From Yponomeuta sedellus (lineage: Eukaryota > Arthropoda > Insecta > Lepidoptera > Yponomeutidae): 64,000 bases of DNA. The DNA is taken from assembly GCA_934045075.1 (NCBI GenBank), contig OW203729.1:7535816-7599815 (forward strand), given 5' to 3'. Positions within the stretch are counted from its first letter, which is position 1. The number at the start of each line of letters is the position of its first letter. Below are positions 52,521 through 63,904 of this stretch, in pieces. A program made the position numbers and the translations under genes. The notes below the pieces were generated by a model. That model did no database searches. It was not told the origin of the DNA and saw nothing but the letters and a program-made list of their open reading frames with translations.

Positions 52521-53339
52521 TGCTCTCTGATTGGTTGATGCCGACAGTGGCAATGCTTGTGCCCATAGACTTAGGTACGATCAAACTTGCCAAACTAGTA
52601 TAAATTGATCAGTTTCGATTACCTACCTGCAATTCATTTTTGCCGGAGATGCGTAGTTTTCAATAAATTATTGTTGAATTTTCAGTAAACCTAACCTCAA
52701 AATCTTGGTGTATGAATGATTAGAGCTTCGCTCCGCTCGCTCCATCCTGAAACTTCAAACCTAATTTCGGTTTGCAACATTGCGACGTCCCAAAGCTTTT
52801 GCTTTCTTACAGTCTTACATCATTTTAATGACTTTTTTAATTTTCGACTTTTTTAATCGACTTCTTACTACTTTGGTCATGACCACTAAGGAACACGTGA
52901 CTTATTGAACCAATCAGAGTGCAGGTGGCGTTTCGTTAAGGCTTACTTATTATTTTACGCTTAAATTTGATAAGTTTATCAATTTGCGAAAATGTGGATG
53001 TAAGATAATACAATATATCTCTCGCTTACAAACCTACGAAAGTTTATAATTTTCCTAGGAAATTTATAAACTGGCGGATCTTGTTATTTTCCGGTGACAT
53101 ATCCAACAATAGACGGATATTGGGTGCCGATGGTTATGACGATGTAAGCTTGATTTTTACCGAGGAGGGCGTCGCTGATCTCTACAGTACCTACTAGTAA
53201 GAAACATAGCTCTAGTACGTACTATCGAGGTCAGTGTATGGCGAAGACAAAGTGTTACTTAGTAACGAATTATAAATAAATGTTTTGTGTGTATCCAAGT
53301 ATAATAATAAATAGTTGTATATTGAACCGGTCTAACTGA

Positions 53340-53440
53340 GTAAAAGTTAATTCGATTCCCGACTGTTTCGCCAACTTTGCAGTTGCGGTGGTCACGGGTG
53401 GACTGAAGTGGTGAGTACAGTCAATTATTGGAGTGAGGGT
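53340..53440. mobile_element. Decayed end related to the Penelope-like inverted arm
   Basis: 'GACTGTTTCGCCAACTTTGC', 'AGTTGCGGTGGTCACGGGTG' and 'GACTGAAGTGGTGAG' align in order with 'AACGTTTCGGCACTTTTTC', 'AGGTGCCGTGGTCCCGGATG' and 'GACTGAGGTGAC' at 33570-33620. The short hairpin CAACT/AGTTG sits where the other copy has GGCAC/GTGCC, i.e. the stem bases differ but still pair. Confidence 0.5.
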
Positions 53441-53713
53441 TGGTGGTAGTCTACCCTCAAGTCACTTTTGGTTATTTGCAGCAGGCCGACACACAACACT
53501 CACTATATCTGCAGACAGATCCGGTGACGTGGCGCGTGATTTATATTTACTTAGAACTCGATTCCACGCAAGCAAACTTTGAAAAATATTTTTTTCTTCT
53601 ACTCATTGACCATGTTGAGTTTTAAGATTGTATATTTTTTTTTATTTTTGTGATAGAGAGTGAGTGAGAGTATAATAATAAACTACTTTAAATAGTTATA
53701 TAATTATACATTC

Positions 53714-53961
53714 CTAAATGTACTGTTTTTACAGTACATTTAACCTATTTAGAGGCTAAAAATTCCACGCATGCCGGGACTAGAACCCGCAATCTCGCTA
53801 ACCTTGACAGCGCTCTCCCATCTGAGCTAATGGGCAAGTATCGGCATCAGTGACATTTCGAACCTCTTTACAATAATTATTCTCTATATTATTTACTTAC
53901 AATTTTTAAAATTGTCCTTAGCACGTGTTAGTGCAACAAAAAGAATATAATCTAAATGTAC
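53714..53961 (-). mobile_element. Foldback tRNA-SINE, inverted-5' copy
   Basis: CTAAATGTAC at 53714-53723 and 53952-53961 is a possible target duplication. The tRNA-like part is in reverse orientation (inverse of 'GCGGGTTCTAGTCCCGGCAT'), whereas the tail 'CCTTAGCACGTGTTAGTGCA' is forward at 53911-53935, the same arrangement as at 29175-29428. Between the left repeat and the SINE is a small palindrome 'ATGTACTGTTTTTACAGTAC'. Confidence 0.65.
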
Positions 53962-54530
53962 CTACTTGTTAATATTATTAAAAAAAATTAAGTTTTGCTT
54001 ATGCACTTTCAGAGTTTCTATTATCCTGTCTAGTGAAGCGATTATCCGGTTTTGCTTTATTTCACAGACCTTGCACAAATGACATATCCGCTTACTAGGC
54101 CCTCAATAATGAATTATCATCTAGGTAGGCAGATTCCGTTCATATGGAAGTTTCGTTCTATTTCGAATTCGCTCTCTCTACTTAATTCAAATGAGTAGAG
54201 TATGTGTACCACATACGAGCACGAATACCGAGCTTATGCTAAGCACGCAGACGATTGATTATCAATACAAGGCGTCAGAATTAATTAGGGAAAAAAATTA
54301 CGATATAGGCCCGGTCCCAGAGTCTGCCGTAGCAAGTCCTTCGCCTATGTGGCAAGAGTACAGCGTGCAACAGGGCGTATTACATGCACGCATTAGCAAT
54401 TACAAGACCATTATACGACTGGGTAGCGTTGAATGTTGCCCACAGCGGATTTAATATCACTGCGCAGAAACAAATAGAAGCCAATCAGTATGGAGCATAA
54501 CTCTGAAATTGGCAAACGCACCGTTGGACG
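53962..54530. other. Unrecognised DNA with an 87-codon frame
   Basis: A plus-strand frame at 54191-54454 (VPHTSTNTELMLSTQTI, later MWQEYSVQQGVLHARI) matches no family I know. No evidence of splicing or expression. Confidence 0.25.
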
Positions 54531-54539
54531 CCCGCAGCT

Positions 54540-54615
54540 TGTTGCTGGATGAGGTGAGGCATATTGTTGGTTGCGGCTAGGTGAGGTCTAGGACGAAATG
54601 AAGTGGCGTTTCTTA
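54540..54615 (+). pseudogene. Very decayed LINE C-terminus DNA
   Basis: 'GGCATATTGTTGGTTGCGGC' and 'TAGGTGAGGTCTAGGACGA' resemble the DNA at 57377-57415 (GGCAGATTGCTGGCAGCGGC, TAGATGAGGATGGCAGAGGA). No readable frame. Confidence 0.35.
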
Positions 54616-54619
54616 GGGT

Positions 54620-55160
54620 AGGTTGTAGGCTGTTTGAACAATAGCAGCATATTTAGTAGGTTAGTATCGCGCGCTAAATTCCGAGCGATTCGAAACCAGT
54701 GGCCGTCTCAAATCATTGTATTATCCTACGATATGAAAATGGTAACTGGATACTTACGGTTCACTATATTAACGCTTCAAAAACTGAATGAAATCTAATA
54801 AAAAAAAACATGTGTGGCAACAGCCAATATTACATTTATATTACTTGTAATTTCCTTGCCTAGTTCCTATTAACTTAGTAATTGAACCATGTAACCGTAT
54901 ACATATGTGTGCAGAAACGTAATGTCTACTGGACTCTGCTGTACAATGATGTGTTTCAATATCACTATCACGTATCAAATATCCACTGAGGTGAGGGATC
55001 TACTATGTGTGATACATATTAAGGCTTACGGCACCGGCATCTGTACGGCAGAGGTAAGTAAACATTCCACTTTCGCACACAGTGTATACGTGACAAATTA
55101 TATAATCAAGGCGCAGGACAAGTTATTGTGTTGTGCGGGAATTATTGTTATTATTTTTGA
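54620..55160. other. Non-coding DNA, nothing recognised
   Basis: No recognised repeat or coding frame. Confidence 0.4.
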
Positions 55161-55165
55161 CAGAT

Positions 55166-55375
55166 CTGATTGCGCGATGCAGGAATGTTGGAGTTTTGAC
55201 TTATGGCGAGCACATGTCATTATAAACTCCAACATTCCTGCATCGCGTAAGCAAAGTGTTTCACATGACACCATAAATATAGCGGCCGACGAACAACAGT
55301 TGAACTGACCGTCCCCAGGCGTGCGATCTGCCTAGCGGGAAATCTCCCTTTATAGTGGAAGAGCACGATCAGGCA
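55166..55375 (-). mobile_element. Dispersed repeat E, copy 3, with foldback 5' end
   Basis: Inverse of 36031-36235 from 55224 to 55375 ('CTCTTCCACTATAAAGGG' read on the minus strand). In front of it, 55173-55196 is an exact inverse of 55224-55247 (24 bp, 'CGCGATGCAGGAATGTTGGA'), so the element end has been copied back on itself. Confidence 0.75.
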
Positions 55376-55379
55376 CTTT

Positions 55380-57070
55380 TCCCCATAGACTTACTTAGTT
55401 TTTAGAATGAAACCGCATTTACGAGTAGTAGTCGCCATTAGGGTTGCGGAAAAACTCGGAGTACCTACGTGCTTCTACGAACAAACTGCAAAGAGAAATG
55501 AGCAACGTTTTTTTTAATGTGAAATGACTACAAATTAATGTCTGTCGGACTTTACTTGTGCTTCTTGTTAAATTTCATGATTCTAAGACCACAGAAAGTA
55601 CCCTACATGTTTTGATTTGCTTCCGAGTGTCAAACTTTACGGCATTATTAAAAAGAAATTTGCCCCTCTTTAAATTACATATTTCATTCGCTTTTATTTC
55701 TACTATCTAGCCTTGCCACGTTAACGCCAAGCACCAAAATAAAAAAAATCCGTTTTAAAAGATCCTTATACACATAAAAATAATTAATAACTTCATATTC
55801 ATGAAGCACATCAATTACAAGAGTTAAGTCGGGGACTCGAAGCCCTGTGCTAAGCCGAGGCGTGTGTCACAAATCTTTAGACAGACCAATTCGAAGTAAA
55901 CCTTCTAAGTATTTATATCTGTGTTGTGTCAAACAGTTGAATATACGACATACGTCGGGCAAGCTATACAGGGTGACTAACATTGTAACTGTATCCAGAC
56001 GACTCTTACAGCGCACGACCTAAAAGCGAAAATAAATGAAAGAAAGAGAAAGTTGAAATTGTGAATTGAACAAATTGTAATTTGCACACGAGAATTATGC
56101 TCTTATGGTGATAGCGCATCGATAGAACTCGTGCCACATTATGCGAGAGGGCATAAATTCCAACTTGTACTAGAAAGTGTAGAATATTTTCTAAAGTTAC
56201 ATACCCACATTTGTGAATTCTAAGCCTACATTTAGCTAAAAGTACATTTTGCTATTTCTCAATAACAGATTTTATTTATTTAGGTTTACCACAAATAACC
56301 ACAGAAAACAGTAAAAGGTACATTCCATTCACAAATACATTTAAAAATATATAAAGTAAATAGTAACAGCTATACATCAATAATTATGTTGCTAGCAAGT
56401 TATATAATAATAGGTTATATAAAACGACGACGACAACGACGATATAAAACCTAAGCAACTGCTTTTAAAAGTTACACATAGTTATGCAAATGAAGTATAA
56501 AATACTACACTGTAAATACAGAAATAGAACATAAATAAAATAGGGCGTTTTAAAAGAGAGTTTCGAATGTAACGCAAAATTTTCGCACTCGCAAAATTTT
56601 CCCGCATGTTTCGACGAATGGCTACAACGACCCAAGAAATTACACCGAGTATAATGTCACTATTGCGACAGTGGTTTTACAGTGACCACCCTGTGACCGC
56701 AGAGCGAAACGAACGGACACGGGCATCAGAGTACTAAGGTCTTATCAAAACACATTCTATTTCTTAACAAGGACTTCCCTTTGTCGTTAGCAAGTTGTGT
56801 TGACGCCACAGTTCGCTAGGACTAGGGGATGCACCCCGTTCCAGTTTTGTATACAAGAACGTAATAATGAAACGGAATCTTTGTTCCGTGCCGTGAGTGT
56901 TACAATGGTAGAACTTGCGTGGCCCTTTTCTACTAGTATAATTCGGTAAATTATTGAAAACTGTTGTTCGAGAGTTAAACAAAAGATGCAAAAGACAAAT
57001 TCTCATAAACGTGTTTCAGAAATTTCGTATTTCGTAGTACCTACCTAAAAGTCCATAATAACTTTTTTCC
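55380..57070. other. Unrecognised non-coding DNA
   Basis: No repeat or coding-like frame recognised. A CGACGA-rich stretch occurs at 56425-56445. Confidence 0.4.
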
Positions 57071-57076
57071 GAACAT

Positions 57077-57222
57077 TTGTTTTAAAATTATACTATTTTT
57101 ATTTTTAATGCACTAACCCGTGCTAAGAACAATTTTAAAAACCTATTTAGAGGCTAAAAATTCCACCCATGCCGGGATTCGAACCCGCGACCTCTGGCTA
57201 TCCGTGCCAGTTGTTTTAAAAT
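57077..57222 (-). mobile_element. Foldback-family tRNA-SINE, simple 5'-truncated copy with 12-bp target duplication
   Basis: TTGTTTTAAAAT at 57077-57088 and 57211-57222 flanks it. On the minus strand it starts inside the tRNA-like part ('CTGGCACGGATAGCCAGAGG'), has box B 'GGGTTCGAATCCCGG', the body 'TTTTTAGCCTCTAAATAGG', and the 3' tail 'TTAGCACGGGTTAGTGCAT' with an A-rich end. This copy is collinear, giving the normal order head-body-tail for the family. Confidence 0.85.
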
Positions 57223-57363
57223 GTTCAAAAAACTACTTTGACTTTTATCCCAGTAACCAGCTGATGCTTACTGGGCTAAAAGTGGTAGTAAGCGGGTACC
57301 ATCTACGGAAGGACGGGTAATCGTTGAGGTACAAAGGTTCGCGAATGGAAACCATGATCTTGT

Positions 57364-57475
57364 CAACGACGACGAGGCAGATTGCTGGCAGCGGCTAGAT
57401 GAGGATGGCAGAGGATACAAAAACTCGCGTGCTTTAGGGGAGACTTATGTCCAGCAGTGGACGAGTACGGACTAA
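57364..57475 (+). pseudogene. RTE-type LINE ORF C-terminus ('ALGETYVQQWTSTD')
   Basis: An uninterrupted frame reads NDDEADCWQRLDEDGRGYK then NSRALGETYVQQWTSTD*, stop at 57473-57475. It keeps 'W.R..ED' and 'GE.YVQQW' of the RTE-type end. It abuts no visible tandem tail. About 36 codons. Confidence 0.65.
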
Positions 57476-58045
57476 TTATAGTTAGTTAAATATGAACAGG
57501 GAATACGGTCCGAGAACTTGATGGCCGAATACTGGTGGTCGTATTTTTCATTATTAAGGAAAACATATTCATAACATTATTTTCTTAATCACTGTTTTGG
57601 TCCTTGTAGCCCAAGTTTGTAGCCACTTTCTTGAAAATTTGTGTTTCTTTAGGTACTCATACCTTGTCCTTATACTAGTCACGGTCGTTGTCAGTCAGAA
57701 TTAGATAGAAATGTGTAAAGGAACTGGTCAATTGGCAAACGAATGCTAAAATTAACAATAAACAATTGTGTCTAGCAACCGAGTTTCTAAATCGAAATAC
57801 TTACCTAACCGACAATAATAATGCAGATGATATGTAGAGCAGACGAATAAGTTTCGGAATTGCCCAAATAGTTCTTAAATGGACAAAAAAAAGAAAGACC
57901 GACCGCATTATTACCATGAAACATTTTCACTGCATCAGTCTGCATTGGCTACGCCTTGAGAAATGTAGCAACAACACAAATAACTATTAAACAACTTCGA
58001 AGTTCACAATTCGGTTACACTTTTCGACGTAAAAGTCGTGCGCTC
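57476..58045. other. Non-coding DNA, nothing recognised
   Basis: No recognised repeat or coding frame. Confidence 0.4.
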
Positions 58046-58049
58046 CACA

Positions 58050-58084
58050 TATCAGAAGCTCCGCTTATCAGGCTCCGCTTATCT
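58050..58084. repeat. Short direct duplication 'GCTCCGCTTATC'
   Basis: 'GCTCCGCTTATCAG' is followed at once by 'GCTCCGCTTATC'. Trivial local duplication. Confidence 0.6.
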
Positions 58085-59080
58085 TTTTAAACAACTATGT
58101 GGCATTGATCGAGATAAAAGTTCGCGTGCGCACGCAGATGCGACAATATCAGGCACGCATCTCGAGGTCATACGAGCACTTCCTACAATGCCGTATCGTC
58201 GTTGCACAAGGGAACAATGTGACTCGTAACTCGTAATACGGCAAGTGCAGTGAAAGTGAGGCGGGAGATTAAATAATGATATGCCAGTGGATAGATGCGA
58301 TACCCCGTGAAACAATTGAACGTAGACATTCCGTATAATTTCGTGCAACTACGGGTGATTATAGGAATTTGGTACAGGAACCGCACTGCGCTCGTAGCCG
58401 GCTGAAAGTAGTGCTTAGTAAAACTGTGCTTTGAAGTCTAGTACGGTTTTACTCGAATGACATTTGCGCGAACGACCTAGTGTGTCCTGATGGTATTATT
58501 AGCAAATCAAAGTTGAGTTCTTTTGGACGGCCTACCATTTGTGTAATTAGTTTTACTTTCTCCATCACGTTATCTGTTCATAATCAATTTTGTTTGACAT
58601 CTTCCGTATAATTAGACTACTTGACAGAGAAACCGCTCTCTTCAATTTAACCTTTCTAAAGTTTGTTTATTTACTTTTGCATTTCCTTAGGTACGTCTAC
58701 ACTTAAGCTGTAATAGATCGTTTAAAGTATTATATTACCTACGTTGGTAATCAATACTTTGAACGATAGTAGCTACCGTTACGCTCTTTAGTACTTGTCG
58801 GTCAGTGACAAATCATGCTAATAAATTATATGAACATGGCGATTTCTCGTTAAGTGATGGTCAAAATAAAAAAATCAATACTTCGTGATTGAAATTAGTT
58901 ACGAGCGATTTTCGTATCACCGACTAGCAAGCACAATTCTTACTTATTTTAATAGGGATTTGTTTGGTCCGGACAAACTGATATAATATATTAATCTGTG
59001 CCAGAAGATTCAGACCTCCTTATTTCACCATTCAGGACTTCACGCAAGCAAAGTTCACAAAAAAACTTTGCTCTTTAAGA
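58085..59080. other. Unrecognised non-coding DNA
   Basis: Overlapping frames on both strands at 58038-58386 show no motif. Confidence 0.4.
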
Positions 59081-59082
59081 GT

Positions 59083-59292
59083 CAATCGTTATCAACTCTT
59101 GTATGTCCCCACTGCTGGGGCACGGGTCTCTTCCTGCATCGCACGAAGGTTAGGCCATACTCCACCACGGGGGCCAAGTCCGGGTTGGTGGAGGTTTGTA
59201 AGACAGTGGCGGGCCTTACTGTCAGAAGTTATCAAGCCGCCTATAAGGCCTCTGACATGGCTTAACGACAGCCATTACATGACAGCCGTAAT
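59083..59292 (-). mobile_element. 5S-headed SINE, minus copy without head
   Basis: Inverse of the body: 'TATGTCCCCACTGCTGGGGC', 'AGGTTAGGCCATACTCCACC', 'CCGGGTTGGTGGAGG', 'AGTGGCGGGCC', 'ATGGCTTAACGACAGCCATT'. It stops before the 5S-like part. The minus-strand tail reads ACATACAAGAGTTGATAACG. Confidence 0.8.
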
Positions 59293-60530
59293 GGCATACA
59301 ACATAATTTAGCAATTTAAATTCGTATTATTTTTTATTTTGTCTGGGATAACGCTAAGCGAAAGCCCGCGCTGAAGGAAAGTTGGTACCAGGACCACTGA
59401 CGTGCCATTCCCAAGAATTTTAGGGAAAATCTCAACTCTAAATATCGAGATGGCAATCACTGCTCGAATTTGAAAGATAGTATTTAAATATGTACACGTC
59501 AATTAAGGCAGTATTATGACAACTTTATGGATACTTCAGGAGACGGCTAAAAATACCATACGCAAAAGCACATAAGTGATAGGTACTTATTTAATTCATC
59601 GGACGCGAAAAGCCCTCGCAAGGACAACGCTTGAGCTAGTAAATGGTTAATGAAATCGAAAATCTGTATTTTTTTCCTCCATACAAGACGAAGGGCAATC
59701 ACAACTAACATCAAAAACACTGCCCAAAGACAGATAGCCACCAGTACAGTTGTGCTCGCAGCATAACAACGCGCGTCTTCATTTGTCATCTGTCGACATA
59801 AGTGACATACCATTGTTCTCCTGCACTAAGTCACGATAATCGCGATAGCTCGGGCGCTGTCATGTTAAGGCAAAGTACAATCACCACTATCACGCTACTG
59901 CGTGTTAACGGTGACAGCGTATTGGAGAAAAGGCCGATGAAACAGTACTGGATTGTTCAACGCTGCTCATCAAGCAACTTTTATTAAAATGCTAAATCTG
60001 CATTGATCAAAAAAGATTCGTGTCATATTAGCTGTTCCATACTATGTTCCATATTGTGGTACCTGCTCTAGAGAATATATGAAACAGCCGATAAGTAAAT
60101 GAACAAAATGGCCGGCACTGTATTTTTTTTCTTCGCTACTGCTGTCTCTATAACATTTATAGAGTACAATAATTGAACAATATATATTCTTAACTCTTGT
60201 TATAAGTAGGTGAAATAGTAAGAAGACAAAAAGACACAGAGAGAAAAAAGCTACAGGGCGAATTGACAATCATTATCAACATGTTGTGAGTGATGATGAT
60301 GTTTTGGATGATGGGAAAAAACAATTAATATCAATTATTAAAAGCTTAACATTTTTGTAATGAAAATTTTAAAATTTAGCAAAATTCTTCGTTTTAATTA
60401 AAAGTACAGTGTAAGTCTTCAATAAAATTGACTCCGCGACATTGGTGGACCATGAAATTCGTAAAATTATGTAAGCCCTGATACTTCTTAAAACAAAAAT
60501 CTCTGAAAGAACTCACAGAAAAAGAGCCAC
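59293..60530. other. Unrecognised DNA with one hydrophobic frame
   Basis: A minus-strand frame of 88 codons (59547-59813) has an N-terminal MVCHLCRQM and a strongly hydrophobic stretch (TVLVAICLWAVFLMLVVIAL) followed by RLVWRKK, which looks like a single membrane segment with a basic flank. There is no recognised family and no gene context, so chance is the default explanation. The rest of the interval holds nothing recognised. Confidence 0.25.
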
Positions 60531-60535
60531 AATAC

Positions 60536-60785
60536 AATATAATATAATATAATATAATATAATATAATATAATATAATATAATATAATATAATATAATAT
60601 AATATAATATAATATAATATAATATAATATAATATAATATAATATAATATAATATAATATAATATAATATAATATAATATAATATAATATAATATAATAT
60701 AATATAATATAATATAATATAATATAATATAATATAATATAATATAATATAATATAATATAATATAATATAATATAATATAATAT
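60536..60785. repeat. (AATAT)50 pentanucleotide array
   Basis: Fifty uninterrupted perfect AATAT units, bordered on both sides by a single variant AATAC (60531-60535, 60786-60790). The apparent ILYYI proteins on the minus strand are artefacts. Such purity means recent expansion or, alternatively, assembly polishing. Confidence 0.97.
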
Positions 60786-60799
60786 AATACAAATAAGTA

Positions 60800-61735
60800 G
60801 TACAATACAAACTCTACATGGGGTATTACAGTTCTTGAGCATTTAAGTAACCTGCATTTTTCCGTATTTCACTTCAAACTCGGTAAACTTGTGTAAACGA
60901 CTTCACCTAAGCCGAACGCAAACATTGTAGGTAATTAAATACTTACGCGCTCCGCTAGCCATGCAGTGACTAGGCAAATTACTGTAATTTAGTTTCTTCT
61001 TCAACTCATAGCTGACCAATGCTAAGCGCAAGCTTGCTCTGTCTAAATTAATTCTACTTACCATACTCACCTAAGTATTAATTTCGCATTTTAATTCCAT
61101 CTGCCATTAACTTGAAAAAAAGTGGAGATTTTTTTTTTAATAGTTTATCTGCAAGATGTTTTTCTTGTTTGTAGGTATTTCATGTAGTTTTTATGGCAAT
61201 AAACCTTTACCATTCCTATTCATAGTTATTTCTTTGTTTAAGCTGATACTTCAAGCTTTTTATGATGCAAGGTTGCCTTTAGCACAATTTCTTCACTGAC
61301 TTCTGTCTGACACTGACTTGGTCTGCGAATTATACCTAAGGGTAGTAAATTACTAAATTTCTTAAAAGAAACTACAATTATACAATATTACAACTTACGT
61401 ACAAGTCACAAAAATATATAAAAATCTCGTGTTTGTATCCGAACTCCTCGGAAACGGATTTACTATTTTTTTCATTTCCTTAGTGTATCTTTCACAAATA
61501 TCTCAATGCTCTTAGGTATATTTAGTAGGTCTGAGAATAGTTCATAGGTTACTGAATGTAGCAAGGCAACGTTTGCGAGGTCGTAGTAATTACATGTAAT
61601 CAATCGTACAACCCATGACGTTTTCAATACATTAATACAAAGACTTAGAAAAGAAAAAAACTCACAATTATGCTGATAACAACAGTCAAAGAGGGAATTA
61701 GCTAAGCACATCTAACAGCACATGAACCCCTGTAC
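60800..61735. other. Unrecognised non-coding DNA
   Basis: No recognised repeat or coding frame. Confidence 0.4.
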
Positions 61736-61739
61736 TTCT

Positions 61740-61835
61740 TCAGGCTATATTAGTCCACTGCTGGACATAGCCCTCCGCTAATGAGTGCCATAGCGCGACA
61801 GTTTTTCGCAGACCGTCATCCCACCTGGTCGAAGG
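61740..61835 (-). pseudogene. RTE-type LINE ORF C-terminus with internal deletion
   Basis: Minus-strand frame RWDDGLRKTVALWHSL then AEGYVQQWTNIA*, stop at 61740-61742. Compared with 15817-16060, the segment 'AGRCWMRQAEDR' is missing in frame. AAG-rich tail follows. Confidence 0.7.
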
Positions 61836-61849
61836 GCGTCCTAAATATA

Positions 61850-62465
61850 CCCCTGTACACTTGCAATTTAATCTTTTACGTGAATAAACCATATGGCGAT
61901 ATAGCGATAACCAATTCACATCTGATTAATTAATACTGCCTCATATCCGCCAGGTAATAAAAAAGTTATCCGCAGCAGAGAAGACAAATTTAACACTGAT
62001 TGGTCCATATAACTTGCGTAACACACCTTACATTTGAATTACGACTAGAAAGCAGCATTGTGTATATGAGTGTCGCATAAAGCAGACAGTAAATTGTTTG
62101 TAAATTGATATATTACGCACATTACTCCGTACAGATTTCCTTTATCTCTTTGTTACGAGATGGTGCCATTTATAGGTCTTGTTTGAGCATGTTAAGACAT
62201 TTCGCTGCAATCAATTTGCCACCCGGAAGAAAGCGGGAGAAATTCCTCGGCCGATTGCAAAAACCGCATGATATCATTCGCTCCAACTATGTGGAACTGA
62301 ATCTGTAACAGAAGTAACGCTTCAGACTAAGCCCAAGTAACAGCGGCTGTAGTTACTCGGGTTTACTGTATAATAAATAATAATAAAATAAATATTCAAG
62401 GACATATTACACGGATCTCGATGACTTGTGTTACAGATGCTAACTCGACGATAGATTTATTACAA
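61850..62465. other. Non-coding DNA, nothing recognised
   Basis: No recognised repeat or coding frame. Confidence 0.4.
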
Positions 62466-62467
62466 TT

Positions 62468-62655
62468 ACATGGTTAAAATCCAAGACCCGAGACAAGCTA
62501 GAAAAGTTCGTTTCTTAGTTTTACCCGGCCGGGGTAAATAAATACATGGATAAAATCCAAGACCCAAGACAAACTAGAAAAGTTCGTTTCCTAGTTTCAC
62601 CCGGCCGGGGATGAACACATGGCCAAACCGCTGCGCTAGCGAGGCCGTCAGGAAA
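62468..62655 (-). mobile_element. SINE-like fragment with a 76-bp direct duplication
   Basis: 'ACATGG' followed by 'AAAATCCAAGACCC' begins at 62468 and 62544 (period 76), both units ending near 'CCCGGCCGGGG'. At 62617 a third 'ACATGG' leads into 'CCGCTGCGCTAGCGAGGCCG', whose inverse 'CGGCCTCGCTAGCGCAGCGG' resembles a tRNA-like box A head of lepidopteran SINEs. The duplication is within the body. Confidence 0.6.
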
Positions 62656-62925
62656 GAGACAGGTTTCCAGAAAAATTATAAAATATTGACAGTAATAATT
62701 TTATAGTACTTCGTATTAATCAACTTCATAAATTGAGATATCTGCGCCAATAGACCGCACGGATCGATGTTAATTTTAGAATTCTTTAAATTAAATCCTG
62801 AAATCCTAAAATCGCTAAGTACCTAAGTAACCTACCAACCTGCGCCGAATCGAGCGGACTAGAATTTAAACTTTGAAAATTTATAATCCTCAGTATTTAA
62901 TTCGTCCCTCAAAATCCACCGGGAG
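62656..62925. other. Non-coding DNA, nothing recognised
   Basis: No recognised repeat or coding frame. Confidence 0.4.
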
Positions 62926-62928
62926 CCA

Positions 62929-63177
62929 ATTATCGACCATGCGAATTAAAAGCGTAGACGCAAGATATTTGAAGGATTAGACATTTGTCGCATAAAAATA
63001 AGATAAGACAACTCGACAGAGTAATTAGACATTTATTTTCTCATTCGAATTCAATGTAGCATGGCGTTCAGAGTACAGATTTTGGCTGTCGTTCGACTTT
63101 TTATGGAGAAGTCAAGTTATAAGCCTTAGAGTCGTGTACCATTTATTTGCTAATGAAGTGAGAATTGGGTCACAGAT
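62929..63177. repeat. ~250-bp dispersed element, copy 2
   Basis: Parallel to 23203-23459 in all blocks and in orientation; ends 'GTGAGAATTGGGTCACAGATC'. Confidence 0.75.
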
Positions 63178-63678
63178 CAAGAATTTATTGAAAATTACTG
63201 AAGATACTGTGATAGTCTGCTATGAAGTTTTGCGTGGTATGTACAAGTATAGCGCGTTGAGTGATGAGAAATTTGATCTAAAATATACTAAAATATACCA
63301 TTAGCGTGAGAAGAAAGGCAGCTGTATCATTTTATAAATAAATATTTTAAGAGTCAAAAGCGTTCTTTTGTCGCTTTTATGTTGTTCTACCTCGCTCCTA
63401 ATTTAGTAAATCGCCTATTATTTGCGGGCAGGTGATAATTTGCAACGTGAGCCGGCAACGTCTATAAAATTGGCAACTGTTAAGCCCTAAAGCGTGGGAG
63501 GACTGTGGGTGGTACCTCCGGTAATAATATATTACGTACAAATCACAAAGAAGAATTTAGGGCTGGCATACTCCGTAATAAATTGGTCCCGGAGGCTTAG
63601 CACGAGCCAAATGCAACGATGGCGAAGAAATAGTTTACAATCCCGTTTATACAAGAATAGCTTTATTGAATCCAGTTA
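63178..63678. other. Non-coding DNA, nothing recognised
   Basis: No recognised repeat or coding frame. Confidence 0.4.
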
Positions 63679-63679
63679 A

Positions 63680-63904
63680 TCCGTTCTTCGCAAGGCACGT
63701 TAAGCCGGCGGTGCCGGCTGTCATGTAATGGTAGTCATTAAGCCATGTCAGAGGCCTTACGGGTGGCTTGATAAGCCCGCCACTGTCTTACTATCCTCCA
63801 CCAATCTGGACTTGGTCCCCGTAGTGGAGTATGGCCTAACCTTCCTGCGATGCAGAAAGAGACCTGTGCCCCAGCAGTGGGGACATGCAGTGTTGATATC
63901 AATC
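63680..63904 (+). mobile_element. 5S-headed SINE, plus copy without head
   Basis: From 'CAAGGCACGTTAAGCCGG' and 'GGTGCCGGCTGTCATGTAAT' to 'CCCCAGCAGTGGGGACATGC' and a GTTGATATCAATC tail. A 10-bp deletion removes the 'AACTTCTGACAG' block. 5'-truncated. Confidence 0.8.

Larger units (their letters stand above)
51904..53103. mobile_element. 1.2-kb foldback transposon with ~115-bp imperfect terminal inverted repeats
   Basis: The left end from 'CTGTAACCGGAAGATCCGC' to 'CCCACATTTTCGCAAATTT' (51907-52021) is mirrored at 52978-53100 ('GCGAAAATGTGGATGTAAG', 'GGCGGATCTTG', 'CCGGTGACATAT'). Internal direct repeats and a hairpin fill the left half. No transposase-like frame. A non-autonomous DNA element is the best reading; its target duplication was not resolved. 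Confidence 0.7.

Noticed and set aside
60394..60842. Repetitive proteins of ILYYI units on the minus strand.
   Set aside because: Translation of the AATAT pentamer array; a five-base unit without stop triplets stays open by chance.
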